Shown: positions 20,986-33,255 of the stretch, one piece after another
How the letters are laid out: each line of letters starts with the position of its first letter
How positions within the stretch are numbered: the stretch's first letter is position 1
NCBI GenBank assembly: GCA_031213475.1
Contig: JARUPZ010000020.1
Span: 6,957,630 to 7,021,629, forward strand
Length of the DNA stretch: 64,000 bases
Direction of reading: 5' to 3'
Source: Nereocystis luetkeana
Lineage: Eukaryota; Sar; Phaeophyceae; Laminariales; Laminariaceae
Made by a program: the position numbers and the translations under genes
Notes under the pieces: model-generated
Told to the model about the DNA's origin: nothing
Seen by the model: the letters and a program-made list of their open reading frames with translations, nothing else
The model's database searches: none

Positions 20986-21509
20986 TTTAAAAACAGGTGG
21001 ATCGGTTCCAAGAATCCACGATTGCATCTGCTACAAATTTCAACCGTGCAGCCTGTCATCGCGTAGAACCAGTTTTCGATTCTCAGAAAGACCACAACTA
21101 ATATATCAATACCCTGGTATCACTTTTCTCTCTATTGGTAATCATGTACTGTACCTGTTATACCGGAGTAAATACCTGATACCTTGCACTTGGCACAACC
21201 AGCAAATACCAGTGTCCCAAAATGTAAGCACCTCTTTCATTTCGAAACAAAATGTAAAAGGTCTTTACATTTCGGTACATAGTGGTACCTGGTACCGGGT
21301 ACCTGTGGGGGTACAACATATTCCTGGTATTCGTAGAATATACTTGCACCTCTCGTACGGCACAAGACAAGACAACCCTTGGGACGATTTTCCACGAACA
21401 GCTATTAATAGCTGATTGTTTTTCTCGACATCAAGGAAGGGGAGAGTGCAAACGCCGAGCGACGCGTCCACGGGAATCTCTCGGCTCAAGGAGAGTGTCT
21501 CGACGATTA

Positions 21510-21614
21510 TTACGGGGGACCATAGTTAATAGGACCTATGGTATACATAAATACCTATATATTTCACCATTTTTACTAACAATATTTGGTCCTATTAACT
21601 ATGTTCCCCCGTAA
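21510..21614. mobile_element. MITE M1 inserted in M3
   Basis: It has complete tips TTACGGGGG and CCCCCGTAA with TA at 21508-21509 and 21615-21616. It is therefore younger than the M3 copy that holds it. Confidence 0.88.
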
Positions 21615-21654
21615 TAGTTTTTTTCTCTCCAAAAACCACCATTTTCGCTCTCTG

Positions 21655-21683
21655 TATGTATGTATGTATGTATGTATGTATGT
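21655..21683 (+). repeat. TGTA microsatellite
   Basis: About seven TATG units expand within the right part of the split M3 copy. Confidence 0.85.
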
Positions 21684-22539
21684 GTTGCCCCCCGCTGTGT
21701 TGGAGAAGGGCGGCTATTTATACGAAGCTCACCGCCGGAGGTATGTTATCTTGCGTGTAATACTGCTGTTTGTTGTAGCAGTAGCTGTGCGACCGAGGGT
21801 AAGACATGTTGAATGTTGGACCCAATTTTTCACACATACATACATACGTGGGACATGGATGGGACAGATCAGAACACTATTTTCAGTACGAACGAGTGTG
21901 ACGGCGGTTACAAATACCTGGCAGCGCGATTTCGTGACGACAGCTATACACCATCTTCGTAGGAACACGGTTCGTTTCTCTCGCTCGCATGGACTTCCAT
22001 TCGTCGAGAATCGATCGCCGTGGGCGAGCAAATCGCGTCTCCATGTTTTACCAAAATATGCTTCAACAGCGTGGATGCATGATATCACGATATCACGTAC
22101 CGGTACCAGGTACCTGGCGGCAAGTAAGCGGATGTATATTCATACTAATAAAATTAAAAAGAACAGCTAGCTGTGAGATCGAGGATTTCGTCGAAATTCA
22201 TCTTTGCACAAACAAGCTGCGTGCGCCGTGTGGTACTGCGATTGCGCGTAGTACGGGTTTGAAATGGCCTCATTCATGCAGGAAACACAGTCCGTATACA
22301 GTAGTACCAGGTATGTATGAGGAAATCGGAAGCTTAGCTGCAGAATTCAAGGAGTGGGTGTATATATATATGTGCCTTGAATAACGTTGCCCCTGCTCCC
22401 CATGTTGGCAGGTGCACACAACGGCAATGAATGGAAGATTAACGTCGGCATACGACCTCGCGCCCACACAACAAAATAAATGCCCGGGGGGTTACTACGC
22501 TATAAGTAATGCTGCAGTAGTACGGCTTTATAACAGGGT

Positions 22540-22765
22540 TGATCAGGTAACTCTCCCCCCTCGGACGACTTTCGAAGCTGTTTTTCTCGAAAAAAAGGGG
22601 GAAGGTGCAAACGCCGAGCGATGCGTCTATGGTCTATTATCATCATGGAAAGATCTCGTCTTTCCGGCTATTTTCGTTGTGTGTGTCCAGTTGAGTTTGG
22701 AGGGAAACTCAGCTCGGAAATTCGTCCCCGGGGTTGGTTGTTATCTTGGTTGGGGTGTTTTATAT
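22540..22765. mobile_element. MITE M3 copy
   Basis: Conserved blocks are CCCCCCTCGGACGACTTTCG, CGCCGAGCGATGCGTCTATG and GGAGGGAAACTCAGCTCGG. The outer tips are not clear. Confidence 0.65.
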
Positions 22766-23540
22766 CAAGGCGCGCGAGCGCGAAGTTCTTCCTGGTTTAG
22801 TTTAGGGGCTGGTTCCTGCGTGCGTCGGAGTGGCCGGATCCTTTTCGCGGATCGGCGATTGCCATTATTGATGGGGGGGCATACTGATGACTACCAGATA
22901 CAATAATAGTATTACTACAACAGTACTACTGCACAGAGTAACAGCCGGGCCTGCAAAGCTAAACTACATGAAGCAACCGCCCGTGATGCTATATTATTCC
23001 TGGAACGGCCCGCAAGACAATACATACAGCACGCCTATACCACACAGCGACAGGTACGTAACTACAAGTCGGGGGTGCTGTTCAAATAGCTCTGAGCTTT
23101 GAGCGTGGAATTCTACAGTATACCTGGTATACTGTTACAGTAGTAGTATTAATAGTAGACGTAGGTTTCCCTTGATCTCCGGTTGTTTTCCAGATAATCG
23201 CAGACAATTTAGCCCCCGCACCCACCTTCCGGGGACAATAAGCTACTTGAAATTAGAACATACTACTCGATACTTTGAGACGGGTTAGAACCTACCTGGT
23301 AGTGAGCGGTTTTGACGCACTGGCTACTCGAGCGCCTACGAGTTTATGTGATACAAGCTCTCTCTCTCCTCCCTCTCTGCCTTTCGTTACCCTGCTGCCA
23401 GGAGACAGCACTTACTTTCACCCCTTGACAGACAGCAACTTTGCCTTGACATATGAATGCTGACTGTACATGCCTTGATTGACACTAAACTACTACGAGT
23501 ATTAATATCAAAACACTCGGCCATACCCTGGTACACCCTA
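22766..23540. other. No gene recognised
   Basis: Contains TACCTGGTA at 23121 and 23293 and TATTAATA at 23147 and 23500. There is no convincing exon. Confidence 0.4.
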
Positions 23541-23615
23541 TTACGGGGGACCATAGTAAACAGGACCAACTACCAGGTATTGTTATTACGGGGGACCATA
23601 GTTAATAGGACCATA
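23541..23615. mobile_element. Two MITE M1 left ends in tandem
   Basis: TTACGGGGGACCATAGT occurs at 23541 and again at 23584. The first is interrupted by TACCAGGTA at 23571-23579, where other copies read AATATTGTTA. Confidence 0.65.
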
Positions 23616-23718
23616 TATTGAGGCGTTCTACGATAGAGATTATAGCCCTGAATTTTCTGAGGCTCCTCACTTAAGGAGCTCCACACCTCACCCGAAAACT
23701 GACTTGAGCGAAAATCAA

Positions 23719-24240
23719 AATGCATCTAGACGAACAATCTCATGTCCCAGTTTTTTTTTTTTTTGCTCATCCCATATTATCTTCGCACATCTTCTTCTCT
23801 CTCTCCTTCCAACTCGTGACTCAGATCCGGGGTCACATAGCAGGCTCTTCCCGCTCCCCCTTCCCGCTACGGTATACGTGCCTTCATTTTTATCGCGAGA
23901 AGATTTCAGCCTTTTCTTCCATCGTCGACTCGCATCGAATTGTGTCTACCCACGCTGCAAGGCGCTCTCAACAATTAATTGAATCCTTTTTATTTTTTAT
24001 TTTTGCAAATAAAGCCAAAGGTCCGACCCACCTGGGGCTCGAACCCAGGACTCAAACAAGTAGAATTCGAGGTTGACCACTTGAACCACCGGGGCGACCG
24101 ATAGGATTACAAACACGCCATTTATTTGTCGAAACAGGATGATTGTGATTCCGACGATTATATTGCCCCTGTCATCCAGAAAACATTTTGGCGGAAAAGT
24201 GCTGACGTCTATCGTAGAACGCGTCTTTTGTTAGTAAAAA
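23719..24240 (+). repeat. Repeat D copy interrupted by SINE A
   Basis: The left part (TGCATCTAGACGAACAATCT, CATGTCCCAG) ends at 23750. The right part resumes at 24101 (GGATTACAAACACGCC, then GATTGTGATTCCGACGATTA). The uninterrupted sequence occurs on the minus strand at 35690-35835. Confidence 0.7.
23751..24100 (-). mobile_element. SINE A, full-length copy 1
   Basis: Read on the minus strand, the element starts with a tRNA-like head (24100-24023). It holds A box TGGTTCAAGTGG, B box GGTTCGAGCCC and a T-arm CTGGGTTCGAGCCCCAG. A body of about 250 bp follows and it ends in a poly(A) tail (plus-strand T at 23751-23764). It depends on LINE machinery and codes nothing. The frames it opens are artefacts. 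Confidence 0.9.
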
Positions 24241-24392
24241 TGGTTAAATATATACCCCTGGTAGGTTTTTATGTACACCAGGTCCTATTAACTACGGTCC
24301 CCCGTAATAGTGAAAATAGGGATATATATATACCTGATGAGTTTTTGTGTGTATACCGTAGGTCCTTTTTACTATAGGGTCCCCCGTAATAG
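24225..24392. mobile_element. Two MITE M1 right halves
   Basis: Each half ends in TCCCCCGTAATAG (24309 and 24392). Both interiors are altered where the normal copy reads ATATATAGG (ATATATACCCCTGGTAGG in the first). Confidence 0.65.
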
Positions 24393-24774
24393 GCGGCGCA
24401 CATTTTGCGTGGCTTGACATGTCGCCTGACATCTTTGCTGTAAGGTGGTGGTATCGGACGGTATCGGACGGTGCCGTATACCTGGTATACCGCATGTACT
24501 GCCTGTCGCATGCGGTTTAATTCGACGTGTTTGTAACGTACGTAGAGCAGTAGTAGTACCTTGCACGAGGATATTTACCGCTTGCTGTATGATACGATAC
24601 GCACGAAAGGATACTAACGGAGTCCCATGAGGTACATGATTCATACGTACGTACCTGCTGGGCGTCCTCGTCGTGCCTTCTTCAAGGCGTGCTGCTTCGC
24701 CTACACGGTATTCGTGCCCGCGGCTATCAGTAGACGTGCTGGAGGACTGTCCGGGTTTGTTCGTACGTAGTAGT

Positions 24775-25008
24775 AAAAAAAAAATAAAAAGGATTCAATT
24801 GTTGAGAGCGCCTTGCAGCGTGGGTAGGCACAATTCGATGCGAGTCGACGAGGGAAGAAAAGGCTGAAATCTTCTCGCGATAAAAAAAAATGAAGGCACG
24901 TACCGTAGCGGGAAGGGGGGAGAAGAGCCTGCTATGTGACCCCGGATCTGAGTTACGAGTTGGAAGGAGAGAGAGAAGAAGATGTGCGAAGATAATAAAT
25001 GTGATGAG

Positions 25009-25048
<40 letters not shown>
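24775..25048 (+). mobile_element. SINE A, 5'-truncated, long poly(A)
   Basis: The copy starts at AAAATAAAAAGGATTCAA, lacks the tRNA head, and runs through GTTGAGAGCGCCTTGCAGCG to a 38-bp A tract (25011-25048). The long, nearly uninterrupted tail suggests a young insertion. Confidence 0.88.
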
Positions 25049-25051
<3 letters not shown>

Positions 25052-25580
25052 GTCGATCTCGATCGCGTGATTCATCTGTAGTATTAATAGTACGAGTGGC
25101 AACAACAATACTCGATCCACCAGGACGTTCGTTGCTTGCAATAACTCGCCCATCACCGGCCGCATCTTGTGCACGGTGGCGGTGGTGGTTGTTGCCTTGG
25201 CCCGCCGACTTCTCGCTGAGATGGTTGCGGCCGTGGCGTTCTAAATCCTCACCCTCAAATGCAACACCATCATGCCCGACGCCGTCCGACAATGACAGAG
25301 TGGACACTGAAGAGCTTCCCTTACCATCAATACCACCGCTGTTGCTGCAGGTGTCGTCGTCATTAATAAGAGTATTATTATTATTGATGGCATCGCGACT
25401 GCTGCCCGTGCCCTTTGGGGCATTTTTTTTCGAAGCCATCTGATTTTTGTTTGTAGAGAGCAGCTTCAACGCAATTATACTCGCACTGTTTTTGGCTCCG
25501 AGTGCAGCGGGGTCAGTGCAGGGAGCATCGCCCGTTGCGCCAGACTGCTGTTGCTGCTGTTCAGACTGTGTTGTTTCCAA
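25049..25580 (-). CDS. Unrecognised low-complexity exon, possibly a protein N-terminus
   Basis: A minus-strand frame has coding-like composition rich in Ser, Asn, Gly, Gln and Asp. It contains QSEQQQQQSGATGD, MASKKNAPKGTGSSRD (ATG at 25439-25437), INNNNTLINDDDTCSNSGG and DESRDRDR. The frame then runs into the SINE A tail at 25048, so any true end must be a splice donor before that. An in-frame stop lies just upstream of 25580, and acceptor-like CAG words occur at its start. I recognise no domain. Disordered regulatory proteins look like this, but triplet expansion (GTT/ATT) could also produce it. Confidence 0.35.
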
Positions 25581-25765
25581 GCGTCAACAAAAAATTGACT
25601 CGCCTCTTGCGGCGGTTCGGTTATTTTGTGATCTTGTGATCTTGTTATCTCTGATGCATGGTGGTTGTTGTGATCTTGTTGTATTTTAAATAAATACCTG
25701 GTAGTGTTCGTTTCGTTTGCGGCAGCGGCCCCATGGGCCATGTGCCACACACCTGCGTCACCGCA

Positions 25766-25855
25766 CTAACTGTAACCGCAGTCCCGTTGTGGGTACAAAC
25801 CAGTCAATTTTCAAGTACTTTGTCCCCAAAACGGGACTGCGGTTCTAAAGGGGTT
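25766..25855. mobile_element. MITE M2 copy
   Basis: The arms CTGTAACCGCAGTCCCGTTG and AACGGGACTGCGGTTCTAAA are inverted around GTACAAACC...ACTTTGTCC. Confidence 0.75.
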
Positions 25856-27800
25856 GTCGGCACAGCTCAGCAGTACGTACATAGTAGTAGTACACACAGC
25901 AGACTGCCGGCGCGGAGATGTAATCGGATATAGTTCGCAGCAGAGGTTATGGTTGGCATTGCGGTCGACCCCCCATCCCCCAACTACTACTTTACTTGTA
26001 CATCAACACCTCACCGGTCATCTCTCATCGCACTACAGCAGTTCCTACGCGTATACGCACCCTATATAGAGAGCGTGCTTTTTAAAAAAACGAAATCATC
26101 CTCGATAATGAAAAGCGCCACGATTTTTTACGACGTATGTATCTCGGCTAGTTGTCTGTCTCCATTACAATAATTGTACCTCCTGGATGATGCGAGTCCT
26201 TGCGCCAGTGTGTACGCCAGTACGTTAGGCAGATCGGACGTACGTAGACGCGGAAATTTATTTTCCATAGTATTTGCAGGTTTAGGTTTTTTCTCGTATG
26301 GGACACACGACTGATAAATATCAAATATCGAAAATTTCAAAGATCCGGTCAATTTGCAAATTCCTGTTGATTTTTCGGCGGCAAAACAAATCTTCTTGTA
26401 TCCACGTCGAACGGTGTACCTACACTATTCGACCTGGTATACGATTGGGTTCGTCATCGCGGCCTCTATCCTTACCCCCTGAGACCCCCGGAGAGCCAAG
26501 CACGAGATCACGAGTACGTAGCAGCGCAGTACTTGGAGTGCCATTGTTCGCGTGGCTCTTCTGGCCAGAGCTCGGTCCGCATTCCCGCGAGCACTCCGAC
26601 AATTTTTCTGTGCTCTGCTTTGCTTCGAAAATGCTGAGCACAAGACAGACGGGTTGATTACGGTGTGGTTCCAGGAATTTGTAATATTTGCTTCGAATGG
26701 CTCCATCGATTTGATTTTTTTCCAGAGAGGGGTGGTCTCTCAAGCACTTGAGACGAACCCCGTTCCGCGAGCGCCGTCATTCGGGGGTGCCATTGGCGGG
26801 TGGGGACGTCGCCCGGAGCAGCGCTTCTGTTGGCTGTATAAGGAGCGCAGGGCTAGAGGAGTGGGGCCCGGCCTCATTGCGCAGGAGGCCAAGAATTCTG
26901 TTTTTTTTTTTCACGGATTGGAAGCTGCTGCCCTCGGCTCACTGGTGTATTTAGGCCTCTCGGCCTCGAGGCTAACTTCGCCTGCCGGAGGCAAACAGGA
27001 ACCCTAAAAGGGGCTTAGGGGGCGCGCCGAAAGACCGCAGGTGAGGAGAAAAGCAGTTTGCGCAGAGGGGTCCACCTGCGGTGCTGCTCACGCAAACCGG
27101 ATTTCGGGCGCTCTGTCGTCAAGTCAGATCGCGGCGCTTTGAATTACACCGTGTACACTGTAGCTCAGCTGTGGGTGCCGGCTGTGTCACGTGTAGTTGT
27201 GGGTAGTGCATACAGACGCCCGAGCTACGGTTCGCAATCCAAATCAGCGCAGAACCATTGCAACGGCGATAGGAGGGCTGCGACCTAGGTGCGCTTGCCT
27301 CGTGGCGCTCCACGCCGTAGTGCGATTGCGCCCCCAAATGTCATCTTCGTTGTCTTGCTCGGTGTATATACGTGTTTCTACGACGAGGTGTCCTGCCCGT
27401 AGCTCGATAGTGCCATACCGTTCCTGTCACAGATTGGTTTGTCAAGAAATTTAGAAAATGTGGCTCATTTATTTACATCGAGTAGCGTAATTCACCCGAT
27501 TTTTCCGAACTCTCATCTTCTGTTGAGACAAGCAAATTCCGCGCACGCCCGGATATATGGACGCTGCCGCTGCCCGCCGTGAGCTCGCGAGGCACCGCTG
27601 GCCTCCACGCGCGTTCACCTTCCCCTGCCTCGTTGCTGTGCTCGTAGAGGGGTACGCTGGTGCGGTAAGGTAAGGGGGGGTTCAAAGACCAAAGACCAAA
27701 GACCTCATCACAAAGAATAACTTGGCGATGTAAAGTGTCAACGAAAAACGAAAAAAATCAGAATACTGCTCCAAATAGCCAAGTCTAAAAAAACCACGCT
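25856..27800. other. No gene recognised
   Basis: Frames at 26298-26657, 26420-26743 and 26552-27007 are long for chance (107-151 codons), but I recognise no domain. Near 27165-27240 there is an A-box-like TGTAGCTCAGCTG and a B-box-like GGTTCGCAATCC, a possible decayed tRNA-derived element. Confidence 0.35.
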
Positions 27801-28235
27801 TCTCATGTCATCACTCATCAACTGTCAATCCATAAATCACACGGACAACACCACAGCAGCACAGCAGCAGCAGCAGCAGCAGCAGCTGAGAGAGGCGTGC
27901 CGAACTACTGTATATGGAAATGTGACATGTTTTTGCTGCTCTCCTCCACATCCACCCCCTCTTTCTTTGTCGAAGAAGCCAACCACCACATGCATGCTCC
28001 GAATACACCCGTAACACACTCCCCTCGCGCTGGCCCGTACGTATGCCGATCCTGGCGCCGACAAAACTACCCAGGCGGCGCTCTGTTTTTTGCTAATCGG
28101 CGACGCTATAGCGGTGGCTCTTGGGCCGAGCGGTGGTGTGGCACAGTAAAGCAGCCTCGCAGGAGCTGACAAACCAAAAATATGGCGACGCCACCACCAA
28201 CGGTAAGCAATGGAGACCAAAGATCAGAGTGCCGT
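27801..28235. other. Unrecognised open frame region with CAG run
   Basis: A CAG microsatellite (about 27856-27885) lies in a 127-codon minus-strand frame with no recognised domain. Confidence 0.25.
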
Positions 28236-29996
28236 CTAGTTTTTTTTTCTGCGAGACATAACTACAAGCGTGGCCGGTGAGAGTGGACGAGATGGGGGTG
28301 ACTGCTGCTGCTGCCGCTGTGCACGTATTATTTGAATTCGCTTCATATTAAATGCACTCGTGGTGTACGTACCTTTATTACGTACGTATCTCGGGCAACG
28401 GAATCTGATACTGGGATGTACTATAAATACGAGTGTCAAATATGTGACCAACGAGCACTTTTTTTTTATGTCGAGAGCTGTGTTTTATGGTTTGACAATT
28501 TGTACCCGCACCATCTTTTAGATTTTGGGAGGTATGACGCGTTTTGCTCATAAAAATTCATGCCTATATAGTGCAATATCATACGTTGTTCAACACGGCT
28601 GTGCTCATGTCTTCGTGATATGTATCGTACCAGGTACTGGTACTCTCTAACAAGAGTAGAGTTCGACTCCACTCCACCGTTGGTATTATATGTCCCTCGT
28701 ATATTTTACTCGCTACAGTCTGTTGCGATTATCAGGCACACCTGTTACCTTGTAACTTTTTTTTCACGTCCTTGGCTTATTTGAAGCTTTCTTGCGTTAA
28801 ATGCTCCGATACCCGGGAATGCGCTGGTCAGATTCCTGCGACTTGACCCGCCCCAGCTGTACTCGCTTCGCAACCGATCTGTAAAAAAGCAGGAGGAGAA
28901 AGCCTTATTGGAAGCGTAGCGCGTGCCTATGCCTCCCTGGAATTTGTAGTCCTTGCTGTTGTGTTGATAGCTACGACAGGTATATAACCCCCCCCCTGTA
29001 TTCTTCTCTCTACGGTGTTGTACGTCTTCCTCGTCCAGAAAAAGTGTTCGCGTCCTCTCGCCGCTCGCCGCAGGTTCAATAATTCTGTTTTGTTATCTGG
29101 TATATGTACCAGGTATTAATGATGAATTTTGAACGACGAGAACTACTATTAATATTAACACTACTGTCTGCTGTATGTATGAACGAGTATCTGTACTATT
29201 TAATAGAACTGGAGGCTGGGTACGGGATGGGGGAATCCTTTTTTGTGACCCCTGGTTGTTTGTGCACTTCCTCCCCATTCGTAGTCTTCCTCCTCCCTGG
29301 ATTTTTTTACACGTCACAACAAGCCGTAGCGTCCTTGTTGACTTGTTTGTCGCAATGGGAATGAGTCAAGCTCAATGCGTGGGACGTCGCGTCCTCTTCT
29401 ATTGACATTTGGAGACCTTCAGTTTATCAGCAGCAATATATGGATACGCACTGGATAATACGTGAACAGAAACGATGTTCAGAAGGCTTTGCTTGTTCGC
29501 TGACTCTGGTAAGGGTTAGGGCGCTCCTTTACGACGTCAACACGGCGTTCGCTCAGAATTATAATACACACTCGTACCAGGAAATTCATTCACTCCCAGA
29601 CGCCATCCCTGATTCATTCATTATTATCATTCATTGTTGATTCTTCGATTCTTCACAATGGTCGCCCATAACCATTACCTCACCCTATTGTCTTCACTCG
29701 TAGTGCATGTATTATATGGTATCGACACAGCAGCAACATCACGTCCCGTACGTTCTCAGAGGCTGACTCCCCAAGTACCCTAGAGATGGGCATATATAGC
29801 AGTTCCAGGGCTACGTACGACACACCGATATCATGTACCTATGCACTGCTGTACTAGGTATTAAATAGTACCAGTACTGGATACCAGGTACAGCGGCAAT
29901 CAGCAATACCATACAGCAGCAGCCCAAACAGGCAGGAACACGGCGGTACTCGTTATGCCTGGTACGTAGTACAAGCAGTACATTCGTGTTTCGTTA
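28236..29996. other. No gene recognised
   Basis: Contains TACCAGGTA at 28628, 29107 and 29882. There is no supported exon. Confidence 0.4.
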
Positions 29997-30070
29997 CTAT
30001 TGTTGTTCTTATTAATATCATATTATTATTACCATTATTATTTCTAGTATTATTATTATTATTATTATTA

Positions 30071-30157
<87 letters not shown>

Positions 30158-30230
30158 CATCGTCATCATCATCATCATCATCATCATCATCAGCATCATC
30201 ATCATTATTATTTCCATCCCTTCAATAGAT
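29997..30230 (+). repeat. ATT then ATC microsatellite
   Basis: About 110 bp of nearly pure ATT triplets is followed by an ATC run. It lies directly beside the poly(T) of a SINE A copy. Confidence 0.95.
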
Positions 30231-30249
30231 GCGCCCTCCATTTTCTCTC

Positions 30250-30600
30250 TTTTTTTTTTTTTTTTTTTTTCTCATCCCCTTTATTTTCTTCGCACATCTT
30301 ATTCTCCCTCTCCTTCCAACTCGTAACTCAGATCCGGGGTCACAAAGCAGGCTCTCCTACCCCCTTCCCGCTACGGTACGTGCCTTCATTTTTATCGCGA
30401 GAAGATTTCAGCCTTTTCTTCCCTCGTCGACTCGCATCGAATTGTGCCTACCCATGCTGCAAGGCGCTCTCAACAATTGAATCCTTTTTATTTTTTATTT
30501 TTGCAAATAAAGTCAAATGTCCGACCCACCTGGGGCTCGAACCCAGGACTCAAACACAAGTAGAATTCGAGGTTAACCACTTGAACCACCGGGGCGACCG
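30250..30600 (-). mobile_element. SINE A, full-length copy 2
   Basis: Same organisation as copy 1. The tRNA-like head is at the right end (30600-30522) and the poly(A) tail appears as plus-strand T from 30250. Confidence 0.9.
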
Positions 30601-30602
30601 GC

Positions 30603-30775
30603 ATGCTCCTCTCTCCTCCCCATTGTCGTCGAAAATCAGATCCGGGGTCACAAACTAGGCTCGTCTCTCGTCTCCCTCCTCCTCCCCACTACGTACGATT
30701 CGTCCCTTGCATTTTTATCGCGAGAAGACTTCGGCCCTTTCTTTTCGTCGTCGACTTGCATCGTAGCAACAGGAA
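30603..30775 (-). mobile_element. Diverged SINE A fragment
   Basis: AGATCCGGGGTCACAAACTA and TTTTTATCGCGAGAAGACTT match the SINE A body in the same order. The head is missing. Confidence 0.7.
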
Positions 30776-31062
30776 TATTAATGTAGGCGGAATAATCGTG
30801 GTATATTTACATATTTTCCAGAAATGACCGGGGAGAAAGGACCCCCCCCGACGGTTCGAACAACAATTTGTCTTTTTCAAGTTACGCGTATCTACTTCCC
30901 TACTGCTGCAACTTCTATGTGACCTCTCGGTCAGATGCCGTTGCGCAACACTTGATTACGTGACACTGGTAACGTACCTGGTACATGTTAGAGCAGAGGA
31001 CTATTAATAGCACCGCAAATGCGTTTCACTATCGTATATCAAGCGTGTGATTATTATGGTAC

Positions 31063-31105
31063 TAACCCTTTTAGGACTGAACTCCCGTTGTGTGCGTTCT
31101 TCGCA
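31063..31105. mobile_element. MITE M2 left arm
   Basis: TAACCCTTTTAGGACTGAAC followed by TCCCGTTGTG. The right arm is absent and repeat E follows. Confidence 0.55.
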
Positions 31106-31340
31106 TTATACCGTTCTTTCTACCCGTCGACATCCAGCACAACCAGTGTCCGTGCCGATTCTCAAATCCTAATACGGGGGACCATAGTAAATAGGACCTA
31201 CGGTCACACAAAAACCTACCTGGTACGTATATATTTACCTTTTTTTACTCACAATATTTGGTCCTATTCACTGTGGGCTCCCGTAATTGAGAGTTACAAG
31301 TTATGTGGTCACAAAACTACGCCACAGAGATCCTACATTG
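31095..31340 (+). repeat. Repeat E copy split by M1
   Basis: It matches 39112-39255 through CCGTTCTTTCTACCCGTCGA, AACCAGTGTCCGTGCCGATT and TACGCCACAGAGAT. It is interrupted by M1 at 31172-31287. The other copy is uninterrupted. Confidence 0.75.
31172..31287. mobile_element. MITE M1 in repeat E
   Basis: The left tip has mutated to ATACGGGGG. The right tip is GGGCTCCCGTAAT. TACCTGGTA plus CGTA has been added at 31217-31229, where the normal copy reads CCTATATATTT. Confidence 0.8.
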
Positions 31341-31916
31341 TTGTTATAGGAACCAGAGTGGACAACGCGATGCCTTCTCACCATACTGGATATGAGAGGC
31401 ACGACATACTGGTACAAATTTTATAACTTACCTGGTAGATAACAAAAAGAAACGAACTAAACAACAAACAACAAACAAACAAAAAGCAAAGAAACAAATC
31501 AAAGAGAAAAAGGAAAAGGAAACATAAAATAAAATCTGTCGTGCCTCCCCTCAGGAGATGTGGCAGAGACGTGAAAAGAACGAGCTAAAGAAACAGCACC
31601 ACTACATACTACCAGTACACGTAAGTGATAGAGTACCTGGTACATAGTACCAGGTAAGCACCAAGGGAAATAACAGGCAAGCCGAAGAACAAAGCACCCT
31701 CCAGGTAGCCGCAACAGTTGGTGGTACGAGTAGCATAGGCAGGTTTCCTTTCTATTAATTGGCGAACTGGTACCTTGCTACCCTGTCTACCGTCTCCGTC
31801 CTGCGTTCGTCAACTATGTGGGACGAAACACTTGGAATTACTACTGTAGACAGAACTATTCGTTTCTGTACAGCAGCAGTGCGGTACTAAAAGGGTTATT
31901 AGGGTACATGTATTCC

Positions 31917-31990
31917 CCGTATCACACGGGTGGTATTACAACACACCCCCTGGGACCAATTTCGGAGCAGATTTTTCTCCAAAACACGGT
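31917..31990. mobile_element. MITE M3 left end
   Basis: GTATCACACGGGTGGTATTA and ACACACCCCCTGGGACCA match the M3 start. The rest is missing. Confidence 0.6.
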
Positions 31991-32876
31991 CATCGCGGTA
32001 GTCCAGTGGTTGTAGGTTCAAATGCTACTATTTCACGGTGGCCCCTAACCCGCAAAAGGGACTTTGTTTGCATCGATTTTTTTTGTGGTTTTTGTTTAGT
32101 CCTTTTTATGCTGGAAGTAACTTTCATTCTGAAGAATTAGCACCTACACAGACACACAGGAGCGCTTCTTGAGCCGCGGCCAGACATCTGCTGAACGCCA
32201 GGGACTTCAGCTTTCTAACGATACTACATATGGTACAAATTATAGGCTTCTCGATGAGGCAGGGGTGGATTAAAATGAGTACTTCAATATGCCTTTTTGA
32301 CGGGAGTGTTTTTCCAACCCCAATTCTCTTCGGAATGATATATATTTATTAATAGTATCATACGAAACCCTAGAATATTCTACGCAATGCTCCCTTGTCG
32401 TTTTTGAGAGAATCACAGTCACTACTACATACCAGTCTCTGTCCATATTTGTTTGCCAAAGCTATGTCTAGTTTTTTTTTTTGTAAAAAAATGGAAATTA
32501 TTGAATTTTGGTGAGAAAGGGCCTGTTATTAATTATGCAATAACTCTGGAACCATATATCCGATTGCCATATCGATCCTTTCTACGTGCTCACCAGGTTG
32601 GTGTGGTAATTTGAAGCAGTTGCACGTCGATTTTGGAAACAAATTGGCCAACGTTGGCTGACACCGAGTACGATAATAATAACATACTCGTTGAAATTGT
32701 ACTAAAAACGGTACATAATCACAACGCCACATCGGATTTTCATTTTGATTTTTTCTACATACTCGCCTGGCCGATGCGGTCAGTTGAAGCTATCGTACGC
32801 TGATTTCCGACATGATTTCATTTTTTTTTGCGATTTGGGGTTATTTATTGGTGAAATAGGAGCCACCTTAATATTG
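31991..32876. other. No gene recognised
   Basis: AT-rich sequence. A B-box-like AGGTTCAAATGC at about 32020 has no convincing partner. Confidence 0.4.
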
Positions 32877-32971
32877 TTATCCCTTTTAGGATAGCAGTCC
32901 CGGTTTGGGGACAAGCTACTTGAAGTTTGAGTGCTTTGCCCCCGAAACGGGACTGCGGTCCCAAAAGGGTT
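32877..32971. mobile_element. MITE M2 copy
   Basis: The arms CCCTTTTAGGATAGCAGTCC and GGACTGCGGTCCCAAAAGGG are inverted, flanked by GTTAT and TTGATAAC. Confidence 0.8.
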
Positions 32972-32974
32972 GAT

Positions 32975-33255
32975 AACATTGGCACACCCGAGTTCAAACC
33001 CCATCGTGGCGAGATTTAGACTCTATTTGCCAAAATTGAAGGAAACCAACTGCTGATAGCGCCTTCGTATGTGGGTAGGTACAGTTAGACACGATCGACG
33101 AGGGAAGAAAGGGCTGCAGTCTTTACGCGCGAAAAAAATGCAAGGGAAAAACCGCTGTGGGGAGGGGGGATGAGAACCTACGATGCGTGAACCCGGATCT
33201 GAGCTACGACCCATCAATAAGATGGAGAAAGAAAGAGAGGGCGAAAATGATACCT
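32975..33255 (+). mobile_element. SINE A, old diverged copy
   Basis: A B box (GAGTTCAAACCCC) at about 32990 is followed by GATAGCGCCTTCGTATGTGG, GATCGACGAGGGAAGAAAGG and CCCGGATCTGAGCTACGA in SINE A order. It has no poly(A), and TACCTGGTA at 33251 marks its end. Confidence 0.7.

Larger units (their letters stand above)
21366..21720. mobile_element. MITE M3 copy split by M1
   Basis: M3 blocks CTTGGGACGATTTTCCACGA and GCCGAGCGACGCGTCCACGG precede, and CCACCATTTTCGCTCTCTG and GTTGGAGAAGGGCGGC follow, an M1 copy at 21510-21614. The left part also holds TATTAATA at 21403-21410, inside AGCTATTAATAGCT. Confidence 0.7.

Noticed and set aside
24795..25580. 261-codon minus-strand frame as one protein
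   Set aside because: Its last 80 codons are SINE A read backwards (Phe run from the poly(A) tail). Only the part before 25049 is considered.
30003..30230. CRISPR-like or structured array
   Set aside because: Simple ATT/ATC triplet run without spacers.
30229..30658. Open frames with PTHLGLEPRTQT and similar
   Set aside because: Antisense reading of the tRNA-like head and body of SINE A. The same peptides recur at 24020 and 39690.
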